A stretch of 64,000 nucleotides of DNA from Cardinalis cardinalis (GCA_014549065.1 JACDOX010000009.1:6572131-6636130); one strand, 5' to 3'. Shown: positions 48,351 through 62,900, numbered from the stretch's first letter. Notes: generated by a model not told the origin, from the sequence alone. Numbers and translations are program-made.

Positions 48351-51300
48351 TAAGATAATAACAACAATTGTGGGCCTTTATTCTGTGCTTTGACTTTGTT
48401 TTCCCAAAGCAACTAGCCCTGGGAATTGTAGTCTGTTATGCAAGGAGCCTAAAACAGTGCACTGAACATGTAGTCTGCTGTCTAATTATACTAAGTACTG
48501 GTGGGATGGTCTCTTCATCCGCTTACAAGAATTGTGTCAGAAAATGTCTGCTTCAGGTAGATCTCTAATGAAACCATGCACTGATGCTTTGCTGGAAATA
48601 GTTTCAATAGCTATTAATATTCAAAGAGAGGCAAAGCTGTTGTATTAATAAAGGAAATTACTTATAATTCATCATTATCAGCAAACTGCGTGGATAACAA
48701 CAAAAAAAAAATCCTGTAGTTTTTGCCTGACAGTTTTTAACAAACAGCACAGATTCATGGAAGAGGCTGTAGTGCCTTCAGTTGAAAGCAGTTTTTTAGT
48801 TTAATTAGTCGCCAGTGAGTCTCCTTTGTGTGATCACATCACACCTCTAAGCTGATCAATATTATGTTTAGGTATTTGATAGCACTTAATGAGATTTCTT
48901 ACTGATCTTAGAGTGCAATGTACATCATCTCATGAAGGCTAGCAGCTTCTCAGGTGTGTTGAAAATCAGCAATAACATTTTAGTAAAAACTTTGCCTGGT
49001 CNATACAATTAATAAAAGAGCAGACAGAAGGGGTAACCATCTTTGAAAGATGCGCATAGGAACGGACTTGGACCTCCATAATTTTCTAGAAGAGCATCTA
49101 CCTAAACACTGCACCATAGGTTACGTTGTGTTCTTCCATCATTTCGGTTCAACCTAGGACCAAAAGATTGTCTGTGCTGGATGATTTTGCAGGTCCTGGC
49201 ACTAGAAGGAATACAAGGACAAACACAACAGCTTAGTATTTCAGCTGTTTCCTTTAGGCGCTGAGGAGGCAGCTGTGGGATTGGAGATGTGCTGAAAGAC
49301 TTGTTAAAATGAAGTGATAAGGAGCTGTTAGTTTTAAGAAGAGATTCTTTGATGTAAAAGGAATTAAGTTTTAATTCCNATGTAGTGGGCGAGCATTACA
49401 GGTACTTGGCCTTTTGTATGGTGATCACTTCTGTCATCTTCATCTCCTGGATAGGCTTTCACAAGGAGAGTTACATCTTTCTTGGGTTTTTGGTCAAATG
49501 CAACAGTCACCTGTCTTCAGAAGGCAGTTGTTGGCCTTGAGCCCTGAGTAAAGGAGGCATCTGTTTGCAGCTTTTACTTGGGCTTTAAGCTAGAAGAAGT
49601 CAGAGAGACTGTAGTACTCGACAGATTGATTCTTGACCCTAGGCAGGGCTTGGTCAGTGCTTGTGCTTGCTTTGTGTAGCACCTCCCCATCACAACTTCA
49701 TTTCCCTTTGAATTTTGTGGGGGGTTTAGGTGAGCAACCTCAGGTTTTTGATTTAGTCTGTACATAAATATTGTGTTTTTCTTGGACCAGCTGATAAGAA
49801 TGTAAAGTACTACTGAATTGGAGTCCCCAATTAGTGATAACAGATATTATTTGTGTCTCAACCCAGAATCCTCTTCTGGATACTTCTCCATCCTGTTTTC
49901 TTGAGTCACAGTATGAGTTGAAAGCTGCCTTTTTTTTGGTTGTCTTTCCCATTATGCTCTTTGAAAGTGGTGGCTGGGAGGTGAAAAAGGCTAACATTTA
50001 GCTCCACTACTCTAAAGCAATTTCAGTGTGGAGCGTTACCNCAGGGCTAGGTTGGGGGTGAGATAAAAAAAAACATCAAAGGATAAGGAAGCTGGAATAA
50101 TTTTAAAACCAGGCTAACCAGGATAAGCTTTCTTATTTGGTTCTTGAAGACAGTCAGGGCCTTATTGAGGTATTCACTTTGTGGCTAGAATGTCTCTTTG
50201 TCTGCATAATGAATATAAATGTGCACAACAGATAGTAGGGAGAGAAACAGTCAGAGCAAGATAAAATAATGTTCAGTTATGCAACAGGGATAAGTGGAAG
50301 AGGGAGGAGAAGAGTTAAGACCTTCAAGTTTTAATGGAAAACAAAAACTGTAAAACAACTTTGGGGGAGTCTTATGATACTGATGAATGGATGTCACAAT
50401 ACTACAGTTCAAAAGGAAGATCCTACTCACTGTTTACAACATGTGCTCACATACTTACAAATAAACAAAGTACAAGTGAAATCTGAGGAAGGAGCCTGGA
50501 CCTGCAGCCCCCTGTGTGGAGCCCTTGCCTCCTGTCTGCCCTGCTGCTCTCTCCTACACCACTGTGATTGGAGAGAACTTCTGTGTGGTCCTCAACATCT
50601 CCAAAACACACCTCCCTTCTTGTAGCTCTTTACTACCTGTGAAACCAGGTTTCAGAAGTGACAGAAAGGTAGGTAATGTACTGTGGACAGAATTGTAGCT
50701 CACATGTGACTGACTGACAATAGTGGGCTTGTTGGCACTGGTATCTTCAGCAGAACTGAAACTGAAATTAATATAGAGGAAGTAAAAGAAAGTGTCTTCA
50801 ACCTGTGCTTTGAGTTCCTCATGTTTTTATGATAGTGCTGACTTTCTTCTCTGCAGCAGTCCAACGTGACTTGATACTTCCTTGAAAATACTGTCTTTCA
50901 TGGATGCAATTATATGCTAGGCCAATAAAAGTTGGCAACAAATTACAGTTCCCAGAATCTGTTCTCCTTTCATTGCTATAAAGCTATAAAGTTGTGATCT
51001 GGAACAAGAAGATACAAGATGGGGGAGCAGTCATGAGGAGTATCTGTATATACTGCAGTATAAATTAGGTGTACCTGGATTAAAATTAAATAAGGTTGGT
51101 ACCAAAAGCAGTGGAGTTGTAGCTGTTTGGTGCCCAATAAAAGACTCATTTACTTTACAATGTAGTGATGTATTTTTTCTTATTTTATGCGTTAAATAAA
51201 ATTACTGAGCCTGCCTCTCCAAATGCTAATTGCTGATGGATGATTATAGAATTTGCTTATAATTGTGTACGACTCACAACAGGAGTTTGTGAACTTATTT

Positions 51301-52509
51301 GATGTTTTCCCAGAATTTTATTTATGGTAGTTCAAGGATGTAGTTTAGAAAGCTAGCACTTTGAAGACAAAATTCCTTTCATGATTAGATTGAGTATATA
51401 GGGTCTTGCATGACCTTGCATGGCTAAATAAATGCTTGTTCTCTGTATATCACTGGATGCCAGTGCAGGTTTCTGGTAAGCTGATTTTCAAAATACAGTA
51501 TTTGAAGAATCAGAGGTTTTTCTTTTAAATTTGGAGTTGATGACTGGATCACTTTTATGTCCTTCTGCAGAGGCAGCTATATTTGTTTTATGTCATTTAC
51601 AGATAGCTGCCTTTTCTTTTTCCTGTGGTTGTTTTCAGCATGTTTACACAGCATGTGTGGTGACTCTTCCTGTGTTAACCTAAGACTGAGGGTGCAGGGA
51701 GGCTTGATGCAGAGATGTTAAGCTGACATAATCATTCCATCCCATCATGAAGCTCTTTGGAGTGCCAGTCTTTTAAGTGCCTTATGGGATGATACGACCT
51801 AGAGNGTTCTTTTTGTGCTGCTGTGTTCCACGGGCTTTGATTTAAGTTTTTTTTGCTTTGTTTTGATAAATTGTGGGCAGATAGAGAGATCGAGGACAGC
51901 AGCATCCTGCTGTTAGTGAGCTACACAAATTACCAGCTCTTCCCCAGTGCAGTGAATTCTCCCTAGTAAAGCTGAAAGTTTGAGGGCTGGTGTTGCCAAT
52001 TTTTTTTCTCTGTGTAGATATCTTAAGGAAGTGTATTCTGTGTTGTTTTCTGTGAGTAGTTTTCAGAGGCATTATATAATGTGGAGGATTTTGTCTTTGA
52101 ATCTGCACAAGATATTTTTTGCTATTATGCGGAGTTATCTTACTGCTCTATCAAACTTTTTTCTGGTGCTGCAAATTAAGAAATTAGTGCACAAGAAGCA
52201 TGTGAGAACTTTGTGTGATCTAGGACTATCTGCACTGAGTGAAAATCTTTTTCAGTTTCTACTCCTACAGAAATCCCCTGGATTTGTGCAGTGTGTGATG
52301 GTGTTTCCAGTTGAGAAGCAGCTTACAGGATTGAGCTCTGAAAAGTATTTCAGATATTATGAGTTGGTCTTTCCTCTCCTAGATTTTTTCAAAAGCTTTC
52401 AGAAATGCTATTTTGAGTACTGAAAAGAAAACTTAACAGTTTCCCACAGTATAGAGTAACAAAAGTGAATCCAATTGTACATAATATGTCACAGTGATGT
52501 ATTTAACAT

Positions 52510-52532
52510 AAATGAAATGAAATGAAATGAAN
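52510..52532. repeat. (AAATG)n repeat
   Basis: Four and a half pentanucleotide units, ending at an N (52532). Confidence 0.9.
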
Positions 52533-55500
52533 TACCCAGTCTAGGTCTTGACACAAAGACAAGCTGTCCCTCATGTGCCCACTCTCTTATGTCCTTGGGC
52601 TCTGGCTGTACATCAGGAGTTTCTGCCCCATCTGGGAAACAGCAGATGCTTAGCAGCAACTCAGCATATTTTCCAAAAAGCCTCTCTTCCACCTTCGCAG
52701 AAGAAAATTGTCATCGCCTCCCTGTGCAGACTGGGAGTAACTTGCCTGTTTGGCATACAAAATATTTTTTTTTTCAGTCTGCTTGTGTGCATATCTGAAT
52801 GCCGTCACATAAAAATCTTCTCTACAAATGTATATTGATTGTGTTTTGCCTTGAGTTCAAATTTCAGTGTGGATTGATAATATAAATGGATGTATGTTGT
52901 GCAGTTTGTGTAGGAGGAAGAAGTAAAGAACACCTAGAAGGTACTATGTAAGGCCAGCTATTTTTATTTCTCTGTGTTATGTTTTAATTTGCTCTTAATT
53001 ATGGGTTTCTCTATGGCTGAAGCACTCATGCCTTCTAGTTTTCACAGATTTGCTGAATCATGACATCCAGATAAAAGAATTGCAAATATCAAGTACTGCA
53101 TTGAAGTACTGTATTNAGTGATAATTAGTTTTGCATATAGTAACAATAAACATACTTTAAATAACAGAAATAACAATAAATATAAAAAACTTATAAAGAA
53201 ATAATAACAATAATAAAAATAAACAAAATATTTTTTCTGCATTGTTACCTAACTGTAGTTCTAGAAATGGAATTGCCTAAAGCTCTAAAACCTAAACCCC
53301 CCTCCCCCCCCAAACTCTTAACAGGCTTCTTAAGTTCAATTTTGTTGAGCTTACCTATTTTCAGTGGCATTTGTAGTGGAACCTATGGAGACCTAAACCC
53401 CATACTTCTTCCATCTCAGTTGTTTTAAACACTGTCCAGCTTTCCTGTTGCTGCTGGGATCCATGTCCCTGGTTTCCTGTACCCAACAGCCCTGCAGCAG
53501 GATCTTGGGAGGCAGCCTGGGCTGCATGGGCACTGAAGAGCTTGGTCTGCTCATGCTTGAGGTGTTCAGGGAGAAGCATCATCTCCTCTGCTCCCACATC
53601 AGGTGTTCAGCCACTGCTAATGAACTTCAGTCTAAACATCAGAAACACTGTTCTAATCTATCCTATTTCACTTGTGTAAAATAAGTGCATTTTAGGCTTA
53701 TCTAAATAGGTACAGTTAATGAGGTTCTCTTCTATTTCCATGTGGTACATCCTAAATGTTTTGAGTTCGTTATCACCCTGATGGCTTCCCCATGGTTGGC
53801 CCAGTTACCTTGGAAACCGGTTCACCNGCACATCTAATCTCTCAACTGATGAAGTAATATGTAGTGCTTGCAAATGAATTTGAAGAAAGCTTTCTCCTTT
53901 TTTAATTGAAGAATATTAATCTTTTTGTTGCAGAAGAATCAGAATTTCATAGGGTTTTTTTCAGGTTCAAGTAGTGTTGTACTTGTTTTTATTTCTAGTC
54001 CTTGAAAAGCTGGCAAAGAGAATTAACCTTATCTTGTATTTTTAAGAAGTAGGTGTCTCTTGAAACCAACTGCTTGCAAGTAAAAATTTAAAAAAATACG
54101 AAGAGACACAAAGCTGTTTACTAATGGGTGAGGCTAATTTGTGCAGCTGTTGAATCAGTGTAGCAGAAGCATTTAACTGCTTGGTGATTGTTCAAAAGTG
54201 TCTCCTTTACAGTTGTGCATAGCTGCTGCTTAGTCACAAAAAGAAGCTTTAAAAAAGTAACATAAAGGTAATACTTTTTTCCCCTTAGCTTCTTCNTTAG
54301 TTTTCCACATGTAATTGCTGGTATTGTGTTCATCTCCATACTANTAAAGTTTCAATTTATAACTTATATAACAAACACTAGAAGTTGTATCCAGCTTTGT
54401 GATCACATCATAAAACCACAGATTTTTCTCATTATTTTCTGAAAATTTATTGTAATGATCAAGACTGTTTTTAAGGTTTTATCTGGAATATGGAAATTAA
54501 ATAATTTTATTCTGAAAAATAATGTTATTCTGTAAAGAAACCCCAGAACAGTATTTTATTTTCAGTGTAAACTTACTCAGTAATTATTTCTGGGGACCTT
54601 TCCTGAAAATTAAACTATTCATAAGAGACAGCACAATCTGAAACCAGAGTTCATTTGTGGTTGTCATGTTTTCTAAGCAGAACTCAAAAATTCAATGGTT
54701 TTTTTTTTCTCGTGTATTTCAGATTTTGATGGGTTATATAGCAAAATTATACATGGTGTTTCATGAATAATTTTTAGAAAGTAATTTAATTTTAAGCATA
54801 TACTGAATTGTATTAAAAATACTCTCTTTGCAGTGATACTGTAAGTAGTCGATCTACTGTTTATCATTCATGGGTTTTTTGTCAGTATGGTCATCTGCTT
54901 CTCCTTCTTTTTGACACATTCAGGTCATTGAAGAATTTCCTGAGGGTGCTNAAGGCTTTCATATATTGTTAGATATGTTTATTCCAGAGTTAAGGTAACA
55001 AATTTTTATCCTGAAAATTTATGTAGACTCAAAGAGTTCNAGAATTTTAATAGGGTTTTTTCCCCCCAAAGCTTTATCAAGTTTGCAAACTGCTTAATTG
55101 GGAGGAAAAACATGAGAGAGTGGGATTTATATACTTAGCTGAAAAGAAATGCAGTTTTTCTTGTTTGATTAGTCTACTTATGGTTGCATGCTAAGATTCT
55201 AATAATTAGAGACCAAAGATTTGCGGACAGGATTTTGGAGGGAATTTTGTCAGGGTTTGTAGAAAATCTCTCAAAAATGTAGGATCTTGATGGCAAGTGT
55301 ACATGGACTATTTGTGATGAATAATTTTCTTTTTCTCCACAAATCTCTGGGAGAAAATANGTGTGGATTGTAAGACTTGTACTTTTCTGTTACTTGGAAA
55401 AAAACCCAAGATGTCTGAAATCAGAAGAAAACCTGCTATAAACTCAAATTATATATTTTCAGTTGGTGTGGATTTACACTAAAGCAGATTTAACTGTGTT

Positions 55501-55564
55501 CATTTTTAACTACTAAAGTACTGAATATGAATGGTGTGTTCTCAAAGCATTTAAAATGAGCAAG

Positions 55565-56265
55565 AAGGTCCTCAGGAGCAGTTAGCATGGATTCACCAGG
55601 GGAATGTCGTGCTCAGCCAGCCCACTGCTGCCAGTGATGAAATGTCTCAGTTGGTGGGTGAAGGGAGAGCAGTGTATTTTGTCCGCCTGGACTGCATTAA
55701 GGCTTCCAACAGTCTCCTGTAACATCTTCACAAGGAATCTGAGAAAGTGTGGGCTGAAAACTGAACTGAACTCAAAACCTGACCCAAGAACAGTAGCTAG
55801 CAGTGCACCCCAGGGGTCAATACTCCTGTGCACCATCTTCAGTGGTGATTGGGATTATGGAGCACAGTGTCCCCTCAGGAAATTCGCTGATGGCACCGAT
55901 CTGGGAGGAGTGACTGGTGTGCCAGACGGTCATGCTGCTGTCCAGAGGCACCTCAGCAGGAGAAACGAGTGGACAGGAACCTCCTGAAGCTTAAAAAGGA
56001 AAAATGCGAAGTCCTGCTCCCATGGTGAACAACCATGTGTAGCNGTTTATGCTGGGGACTGCCCAGCTGGAAAGCAGATTTGTAGAAGAGGACCTGGAAA
56101 GCACACATTTGAACATGAGCCAGTGATGTGTCATTTGTGTGTACCTAAGGAAAACACTGTTTTACTGTGAGGGTCACTGAACACTGGTACAGGGTGTCAG
56201 AGAGATTGTGAAGTCTCTGTCCTTGGAGATCTTCAATTTGGGATTGAATCAGCCTTTTTAGTGTC
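55565..56265 (+). mobile_element. CR1 LINE fragment with reverse transcriptase remnant
   Basis: Starts in CR1 ORF2 with GCATGGATTCACCAGGGGAA near 55587. It carries remnants of the reverse transcriptase C-terminal part: a codon run resembling PQGS at 55808-55820, then a KFADGTDLGG-like segment where CR1 has the conserved ADDT. The second Asp of the catalytic pair is Gly here (GCTGATGGCACC at 55885). Downstream, GAGGGTCACTGAACACTGG near 56168 corresponds to the 3' region. A 127-codon open frame at 55604-55987 is this remnant, not a host gene. Confidence 0.9.
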
Positions 56266-56327
56266 CCAAGGCTGCTTTAGTTAGATGGTTTATGTCTTTC
56301 TCTTCCATTCTGGCTTGGGCTACACAG

Positions 56328-56366
56328 CTGGACTATGTAGATAATTCTGGACTATGTAAAATAATT
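56328..56366. repeat. 19/20-bp tandem duplication
   Basis: CTGGACTATGTAGATAATT at 56328-56346 is followed directly by a near-identical copy at 56347-56366. Confidence 0.88.
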
Positions 56367-56499
56367 CACTGCTGCCAAGTGATCCCTTGTTTGTTGTAGC
56401 AAGTCAGGAAGTAGGAAGACCAAAGTACTACAGGAGATCTTCTGCCAAGGAATATAAAATTGCATGTTATGTTTTTTAATTTTACATAATAATTATTTT

Positions 56500-56525
56500 A
56501 TACAGCCATATTTTTATGGCTGTAT
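56500..56525. repeat. 11-bp-stem hairpin
   Basis: ATACAGCCATA at 56500-56510 pairs exactly with 56515-56525 across a TTTT loop. Confidence 0.88.
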
Positions 56526-59500
56526 TTTGCATGAACTTCACTAAGGAAATTTTTATATTTATTCCTTTTTCTAGTGCTCAAGATTCAAACACTGTCAAAC
56601 AGTTAAAACTATTATTTTTTGACTTCTGTTACCGATTAGGGTTAAACTAAGCTTGTGNTGGACATGGTACTTTTCTTTCTGGGACACAAAAATGTACTCT
56701 GGNAAGACAAAATGTCAGGCACCAATTTAGATCTCTTTTGGGAGACCTTGGTGGTGCATCCTGGCCTGTAGTTTTGTGTGTATTTTGTGAAATTCCCTGT
56801 GCAGCATGCTTCAACAAGCCATGTATCAATGTTCAGTGTCTTCAGTGCCTTTTAATTTAAGGAGATATTNCTCAAATCAGCTTTCTGACTGCTGCTCTAT
56901 GCTTATCATACCTGTGGTTGAAAAGACTTGTGTCCCCCACTGTATAGGTTGCTCTGCTGTTACAGTGCAAATTTCATAAGATTCAGGAGTTTTTAAGTAT
57001 TAGTTTAGGTTGAATTCTTTCTGTATTCTGGCAGGTACTTTACATTGCTCTGACAACATAAAAGACTCAACAGAGCTGGCAGAAATGACCTGGCTTTATA
57101 GATTGAGTGTGTCAGGTTCTTGCTGATGTAAGTACATTTGCAGCAATTCAAATATGAACTTTTTATTGCTACGAGTATTTTTTTTTTCAGATTTTAGCAA
57201 TGGACCCGGCTTTCAAATTCAGGTGCTAGCCTGGGGAAAGTCTTCAGTTCATCTGGTTAATTTTATATATCTGAGCTGAACATAACCTTTCTTACCCTGT
57301 AATTTTAGTTCATTCTTCATTCAGGCATTTCGCAGTAACTTTTCCTAACAAATTACCTCATTAAATTTGGTAAATAAGACCCGTTCCACTTGGCTGCTTG
57401 CACCATTGGTTGTATTAAATAACTAATTAGATGCACAAGCCATTTAATAAAAAAATTACACTCTCTGTGTTTTATAACCCAAACAATCTGACAGTTTCTT
57501 CAGCAGCTGTGAAGCAAAAGTAGTTCCAATCACCAGGAAGAAACTATATTTGCTATATGGTAGATTTTAATGGCTTTGTCAATGAAATATTTTGAAGCTG
57601 GGAATCCATCAGCNTTTTAATATCTGCATATTATTTTATCTCTCTGCAGTTATTTGAAAAGCACACTCTGTTTTTCAATTAATAAAAATTATAGCCTCAA
57701 CATTTGAATTCGCATCATTTTGCTCATCTAAGCTTTTGTTTGCATCATTTTCCTGATGGATTAAGCAAGCAGCTGCTCCTTGATCGTAGCATCTGTGCCC
57801 CTTATTTTGACTTGAAATTTCAAAATGTGCAGTTTTTTGAAAAGCCTAAGCAAATGTATTTCTTTTGTTGGTCTTGTTCAATAGACAGCAGTTTGAAAGA
57901 CTATTAAGAGTATTACTGATCTACTGTCAATGTTGTTACCGTTTAGGATGTATCATTGTTTTCCCCCTTCCNTACATGGATGCAGGGTTCTTGGGAAATG
58001 ACAAGGAATATGACTGCCTGAGAGAAATGGTTATTTGGTTGTCCATTAATNAAAGGGCTTTGGAATAGTTTTGTCATCTGAAATGCCAGTATAGATTTGT
58101 CTGACCACTAGCTGAGTGACAGAAAATACAGGCAGATTGTGATTATGACATTCTTTTTATACTGACAGAAGAAACAAAAAGCAGAAGAAAAATAGCAGCC
58201 ATCTACACGTAGTCAAGTCTTGAGGGTAATGAAGATGAAGACTTTGTAGGCCAGCTGTTATAAACCTATATGCCATTANTTGTTTTATGTTGTTTTAAGT
58301 GGTTCCAGACTTGTGTGCTACCTGGATACAGTTTGTGATTTGGAACGTGAAATTGCACCCCAAAGAAGCAGACAGAAGCAAATTTAGCTGCTGATGTTTA
58401 AATTACATGATACACAAATCACTAGCTTTTAGNATAAGTACTGTAGTTCTCAGTACCTGTTAACATTTAGGGATTTAGGTTTTCCAACTCTTGGGTTTGG
58501 TTTTATTTGCTGTTTAATATTGCCGTAAGTTTTAAACAAAGCTGAAGGTTGTAACCTTCATGTCTTTTCCAAAACTCTTTGTACCTCATACACAGGGGTA
58601 GATCAAAATTAATTATTCTTTGTTCATCCAGCAATGACTGAGTTCTGCTGGTTTCAAAATCTGCATGAAGAGAACAATGTCAGTGACCTCTCCATCCTTA
58701 TTTCCCCGAAAAGGGAAGAGGAAGGTCTGAAGTGACAGATAGAGGTTTCTATTCCTCTTATGTACTTAGGAAGAAAATACTTGAGTGGTGTTAGGCAACC
58801 ATTCAGCAGCTACCAAGGGTGGAACTGGGGAAGACCCAGGATGCCCTGGAGCTTACAGGGACCCAGCTGTCCCTGTGGGAAGAAAAGGGTGAGTCAAAAA
58901 AATCCTGATTTATTCTCTGTGTGTAAACCAAATATTGCCATTCTTGTTGTAGTCAGAGTTTGTCTCNGTGGTCACTCCAGTTCCTTGAAACACTTTGCTA
59001 ACTGTCCAGCATATTTTGCTTGTGTTGCTTCATAATTCACTGTGTAGCATTTATTAAGTAGACATTTTCATTGATGAATAGAAATTTCTTTCTGTTTCTT
59101 CCCTTGCATTTATTAAGAGAACAGTGCTGGTGAGGCAAAGGAACAGGAAGCATGGCTAACCACACACAAAACAGACTATTTAGTTTTACAGNGAGGATTC
59201 ACATTTGCCCTCTCCATTTCTAACCTTGATGCCAGTTCAAGTCAAATCAAGCCTGTGCTTATTGAGTTGCCAGCATTTCCTGACAGAAAACATTACTCTT
59301 GGCAAATTACAGGACGGCGAGGAGTATCAGACAAAATAATTGACGCTTCACTGCAGTAATACAAATGACCTAAATACCCAGTTCTAGTGGAGCCTTTGGG
59401 TGTGTTAAAATTTTAGACCCTGTGTAAAGTACAAATTGCACACAATGTAAAAATGTTGCCCTAACAAAATATCTAAGAGTCTTTTAAGGAACTCTTTTAG

Positions 59501-59879
59501 TAAGAAGTATTCTCAAATAAACGTAAAGCCATTGTAATTACTGTTTTGTTGATGGCTACTGGCATGTCATCTGTGTAACCCCTTTGGAAGAATGTTAACT
59601 TTCATCTTTTCAGCATGCTGGCACATCCCCAAGGCTATGAAAAATCGAGTCTGGGGATGCAGGAATTCAATGCATTTTCAAATGCTGGTTTTTTCACTAC
59701 ATCTTTTGAATTAATTTTTCTTTCTTTTTTTTTTTTCTACTTTAAATAGCTCATTTTTTTACAGGGTTTCTAAAACTGAATAGCACCTCCTAATTGTAGG
59801 TGATTCAGGTTTAACATTTTTCCTTTGCAAAAGTACTGCCATGGCTTGCTGAGATGTTGAGCACCCACCTCACTTGCTA

Positions 59880-59919
59880 ATTTCCATGGAAGCTGGAAGC
59901 ATTCAGCTTTCATGGAAAT
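59880..59919. repeat. 16-bp-stem hairpin with one mismatch
   Basis: The arm at 59880-59895 (ATTTCCATGGAAGCTG) pairs with 59904-59919 except for one position, across an 8-base loop. The left arm contains its own small palindrome, TTCCATGGAA. The stem is shorter than a normal microRNA precursor. Confidence 0.88.
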
Positions 59920-62900
59920 AGCAGTCAAGATGTCTCAAGCAGAAGACTTAAAAGCTGTTGCTCTAAAAATGGAAGACTGCTTTTGGAAATGCAATCCTAT
60001 ATTTGAAGTGGGTTTTTTAGCTGCATTAATTTGCTCCCTTTTAGTTTGATTCTGAATCAGCTTCACTGAGAGAAGCGGGCTAGGTACACAGGGTAGGTGT
60101 CAGGCATGGATGCACCAAGGAGGATGTGGAGAATGGGAAAGGAGTGCCATGNCCATGACTGCTTGCTCTGGTGTCCCCCCTGTCACTGAGTGCCCTGGCA
60201 GTGCCCTGTGCCTCTGGCTNTGCAGGCTGATCCACTGCAGATGGGTTTTAGCAGTGGCCTTACAGACAGCAAAGGTGAATATAAAGAATTATTTAAGATG
60301 CCATATTTTAATATGGTGATGTGTAGAGGTGATACAGGTTCAAATTAGAGGCAGCTTTGGATTTCTTGGGGAATTGTGCCTGTCAGAGCCCCTGTGTATG
60401 TTAGGGATCTGATTCTGCTAACTGCNCTCACAATAGAGCAATTACAGGGATGAGCTCCTTGGGCAGATGGACTTTGTCAGTGCAAAGCAATNTTTATTGA
60501 GCACCAGAGTCTGGTAACAATGGCACTTCTTTAAAATCCTGCCTGGTGCTGTAGCATGCCTACCTGAGATCATCATTTAAGGTTGTTATCAAAAGGAGGA
60601 TTTCAGTAATGGAGAAGAAAAGTAAGTAAGAAGCTGATGTCCAGGACTTCCTGCTTTTCCTTACCAGATTTTCAAGTATTAATTGTACAGAAGAGCTACT
60701 AGGCAAGAGCATGTGTCTGCTAATTTTGCTTTGGNACTTAAATAATGTATTTAGATGTCATTTGAAATAAAGCAAATTTTAAGTGCTGAAAAGAGAAGGA
60801 ACAAAAGGAGTGTAGTGGATGTAGAACTGAGAAATGTGAGGTTAGTGAGGAAGTTGAGGCCAGGGCAGTTGGTCTGATGTAGTAGCCTTTTTTCCTGCTT
60901 GAAAGTGANTGGAGAGGAGGTAATAGGCCTAGTACAGCATCATGCTTAGAGCATTTCTGAGTTGTAAACTGCAGTGCTAGCCATCTAGCTATTCATAAGT
61001 TTTGAAGTAATGGAAAAGGAATTTTTTTCCACAAAGGTTTCACATGGTTATTCTTTTTTTCAGTTACTTCAAGTTTCACGTGTTTTTCATTGAAACTTTC
61101 TATTTTATTTCTAAAATTAATTTATGCATTTTAACTTGGATTTATAACCTCTCTTGATGCTTGTTTTGCCATACATTGTATGGAAATTCCTATCTCTCAT
61201 TACTTGTATGGAGACATACGTGCCACTGTAATGGGATTTTTAATTTGTGTTTCATCTTGCTCTGCTCAGCCAACCATAATACCTTGGAGAAATATTCTGT
61301 CTCGAGGGAAGGAATAAGATTTATGAAATAAAATTGATATCTGACATCTATTCTTGAAGGTCATCTCCTCTTACATCTGCCCTGTTTGCTGCCATGACAG
61401 GCATGTGTATAGATGAAAAGGAGGGTGAAACTCTCTTTCCTTTCCTCACACATCCTATTTAGCAGCCTGTGCCNGAACGTTTTAAAGGCCTGCTGTGCNG
61501 CATTACTGAAACTACAGGTCACAACTAACAATTATGCAAGCTAATTACTGTCTCCTCAATTGTGAAAGGCTTATATAAGGGTTTCTTTTNAAAATATGTA
61601 TAGTTGGTTGCCTTGAAGAAAAAAACTGCTATTGTTTGCAGGAGAACACATTGTATAATACAAGTCAAAGCAAGGCTCTACCCTGAAGCTTGCTCTCAAA
61701 GATAGTTTAGCCCAGATCGTCTAAAAATAAAGTTCTTTAGGGCAGCTTCATGCATATTTGGAACTCAGCTGCATGACGAGGAACTGCATTTTCAAACATC
61801 TAACATTTTATTTCAGGGACCTATGGTATTTGGTGTTTAAAAAAATAAAAAAGAAAAAAAAAGGAGTTATTTAGATATCTTCAAGCACTAATCTTCAACC
61901 AAAAATAGTATTACACGTGTAGAGCTTTTGGAAATATTGGATACAGAGTAACTTGAAAAATTAAAACCATTTTAATTTGGCTGCTGTGAAACATCTATTC
62001 TAATACAGCACAGATAATTTAAAATACAGTTGTTTCCAGGTTCANTTTTGAAAATGTGAAGTGATTAAAAAAACCCCACTAAATTCAGTACAAAACCAGT
62101 AATTCCATTCTCTCTGAAGCCAATCTGGTGTGTAACACAGCTCCTTTTGACTTTTACTATCTGTGGGTTTTAATGTAGGTGGAAAACTTGCCACAAAATA
62201 ATAATCTGATAGTACTCGACATTTTTAAAAAATGTTTTTTCCCCCTACCAGATTTGCAGCCTACACAGTGAAGTTATGTACTTGAATCATGAGAAAATGT
62301 AATTTAGGAAGGCAGGAATTTACTGAGTATAAGGTCTCAAATAGCACAGAGGAATACATTTTCAGTATTGGGCCTTTATATAAAAGGGGAAAAAATGTTA
62401 GTAATCACTTAGTTATTTTTGAATATTTACAAATTCAAATAAAACAGAAGTTTTATTTGAAATACTATGTGGATGTATTTTTCAGGAAAAATCAGTAGGT
62501 ACCAAATTTACAGATGAAGCAGTATAGAAGTAGAAGCTTTGCTGATCCTNCATAGAGAAAAGTCATTTTTATGACCACTGATAATAAATGGGATCCAAAA
62601 TAGGCAGTGGTAGAAAACTGGTGGAATACTATTGGCACAAAAGTCTTTTTACTCCCCTCTCTATAATGACTGTAATGCTCAAGGTATTTTTTAAGTGTAA
62701 AACAAAACAAGAGGAATCCAATTTAGAAAAATACATATGTATTTAATCCAAGGTCTCAAAGCAGTATTTTGAGGGAGGGTATTTTTTATTAAACAAACAG
62801 CATTATTTTAAAAAAGTATCAAGACTTCTTTCTTTGGAGCATGCAGCTGGTTCTAGTTTGGGTTTGCATGTGTTTTAGCTCAGATTCTCCCTTTTTGACT

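Larger units (their letters stand above)
44651..55564 (+). other. PPP1R9A: PPP1R9A intron, no exon seen
   Basis: About 11 kb of mostly A+T-rich intron DNA. Slightly G+C-rich spots occur near 45870-46030 and 50480-50600, but they show no splice-bounded frame. The 147-codon open frame at 51980-52423 matches no family I recognise. Small repeats inside: imperfect 20-bp tandem at 45278-45317, 45-bp-period duplication at 48282-48350, AAATG repeat at 52510-52532, and a C-run at 53297-53310. Confidence 0.6.

Noticed and set aside
51980..52423. 147-codon open frame in the intron
   Set aside because: Phe/Leu-rich composition typical of T-rich DNA, no motif, no splice or repeat context.
55604..55987. 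127-codon frame as a host gene
   Set aside because: It is the decayed reverse transcriptase end of a CR1 element.
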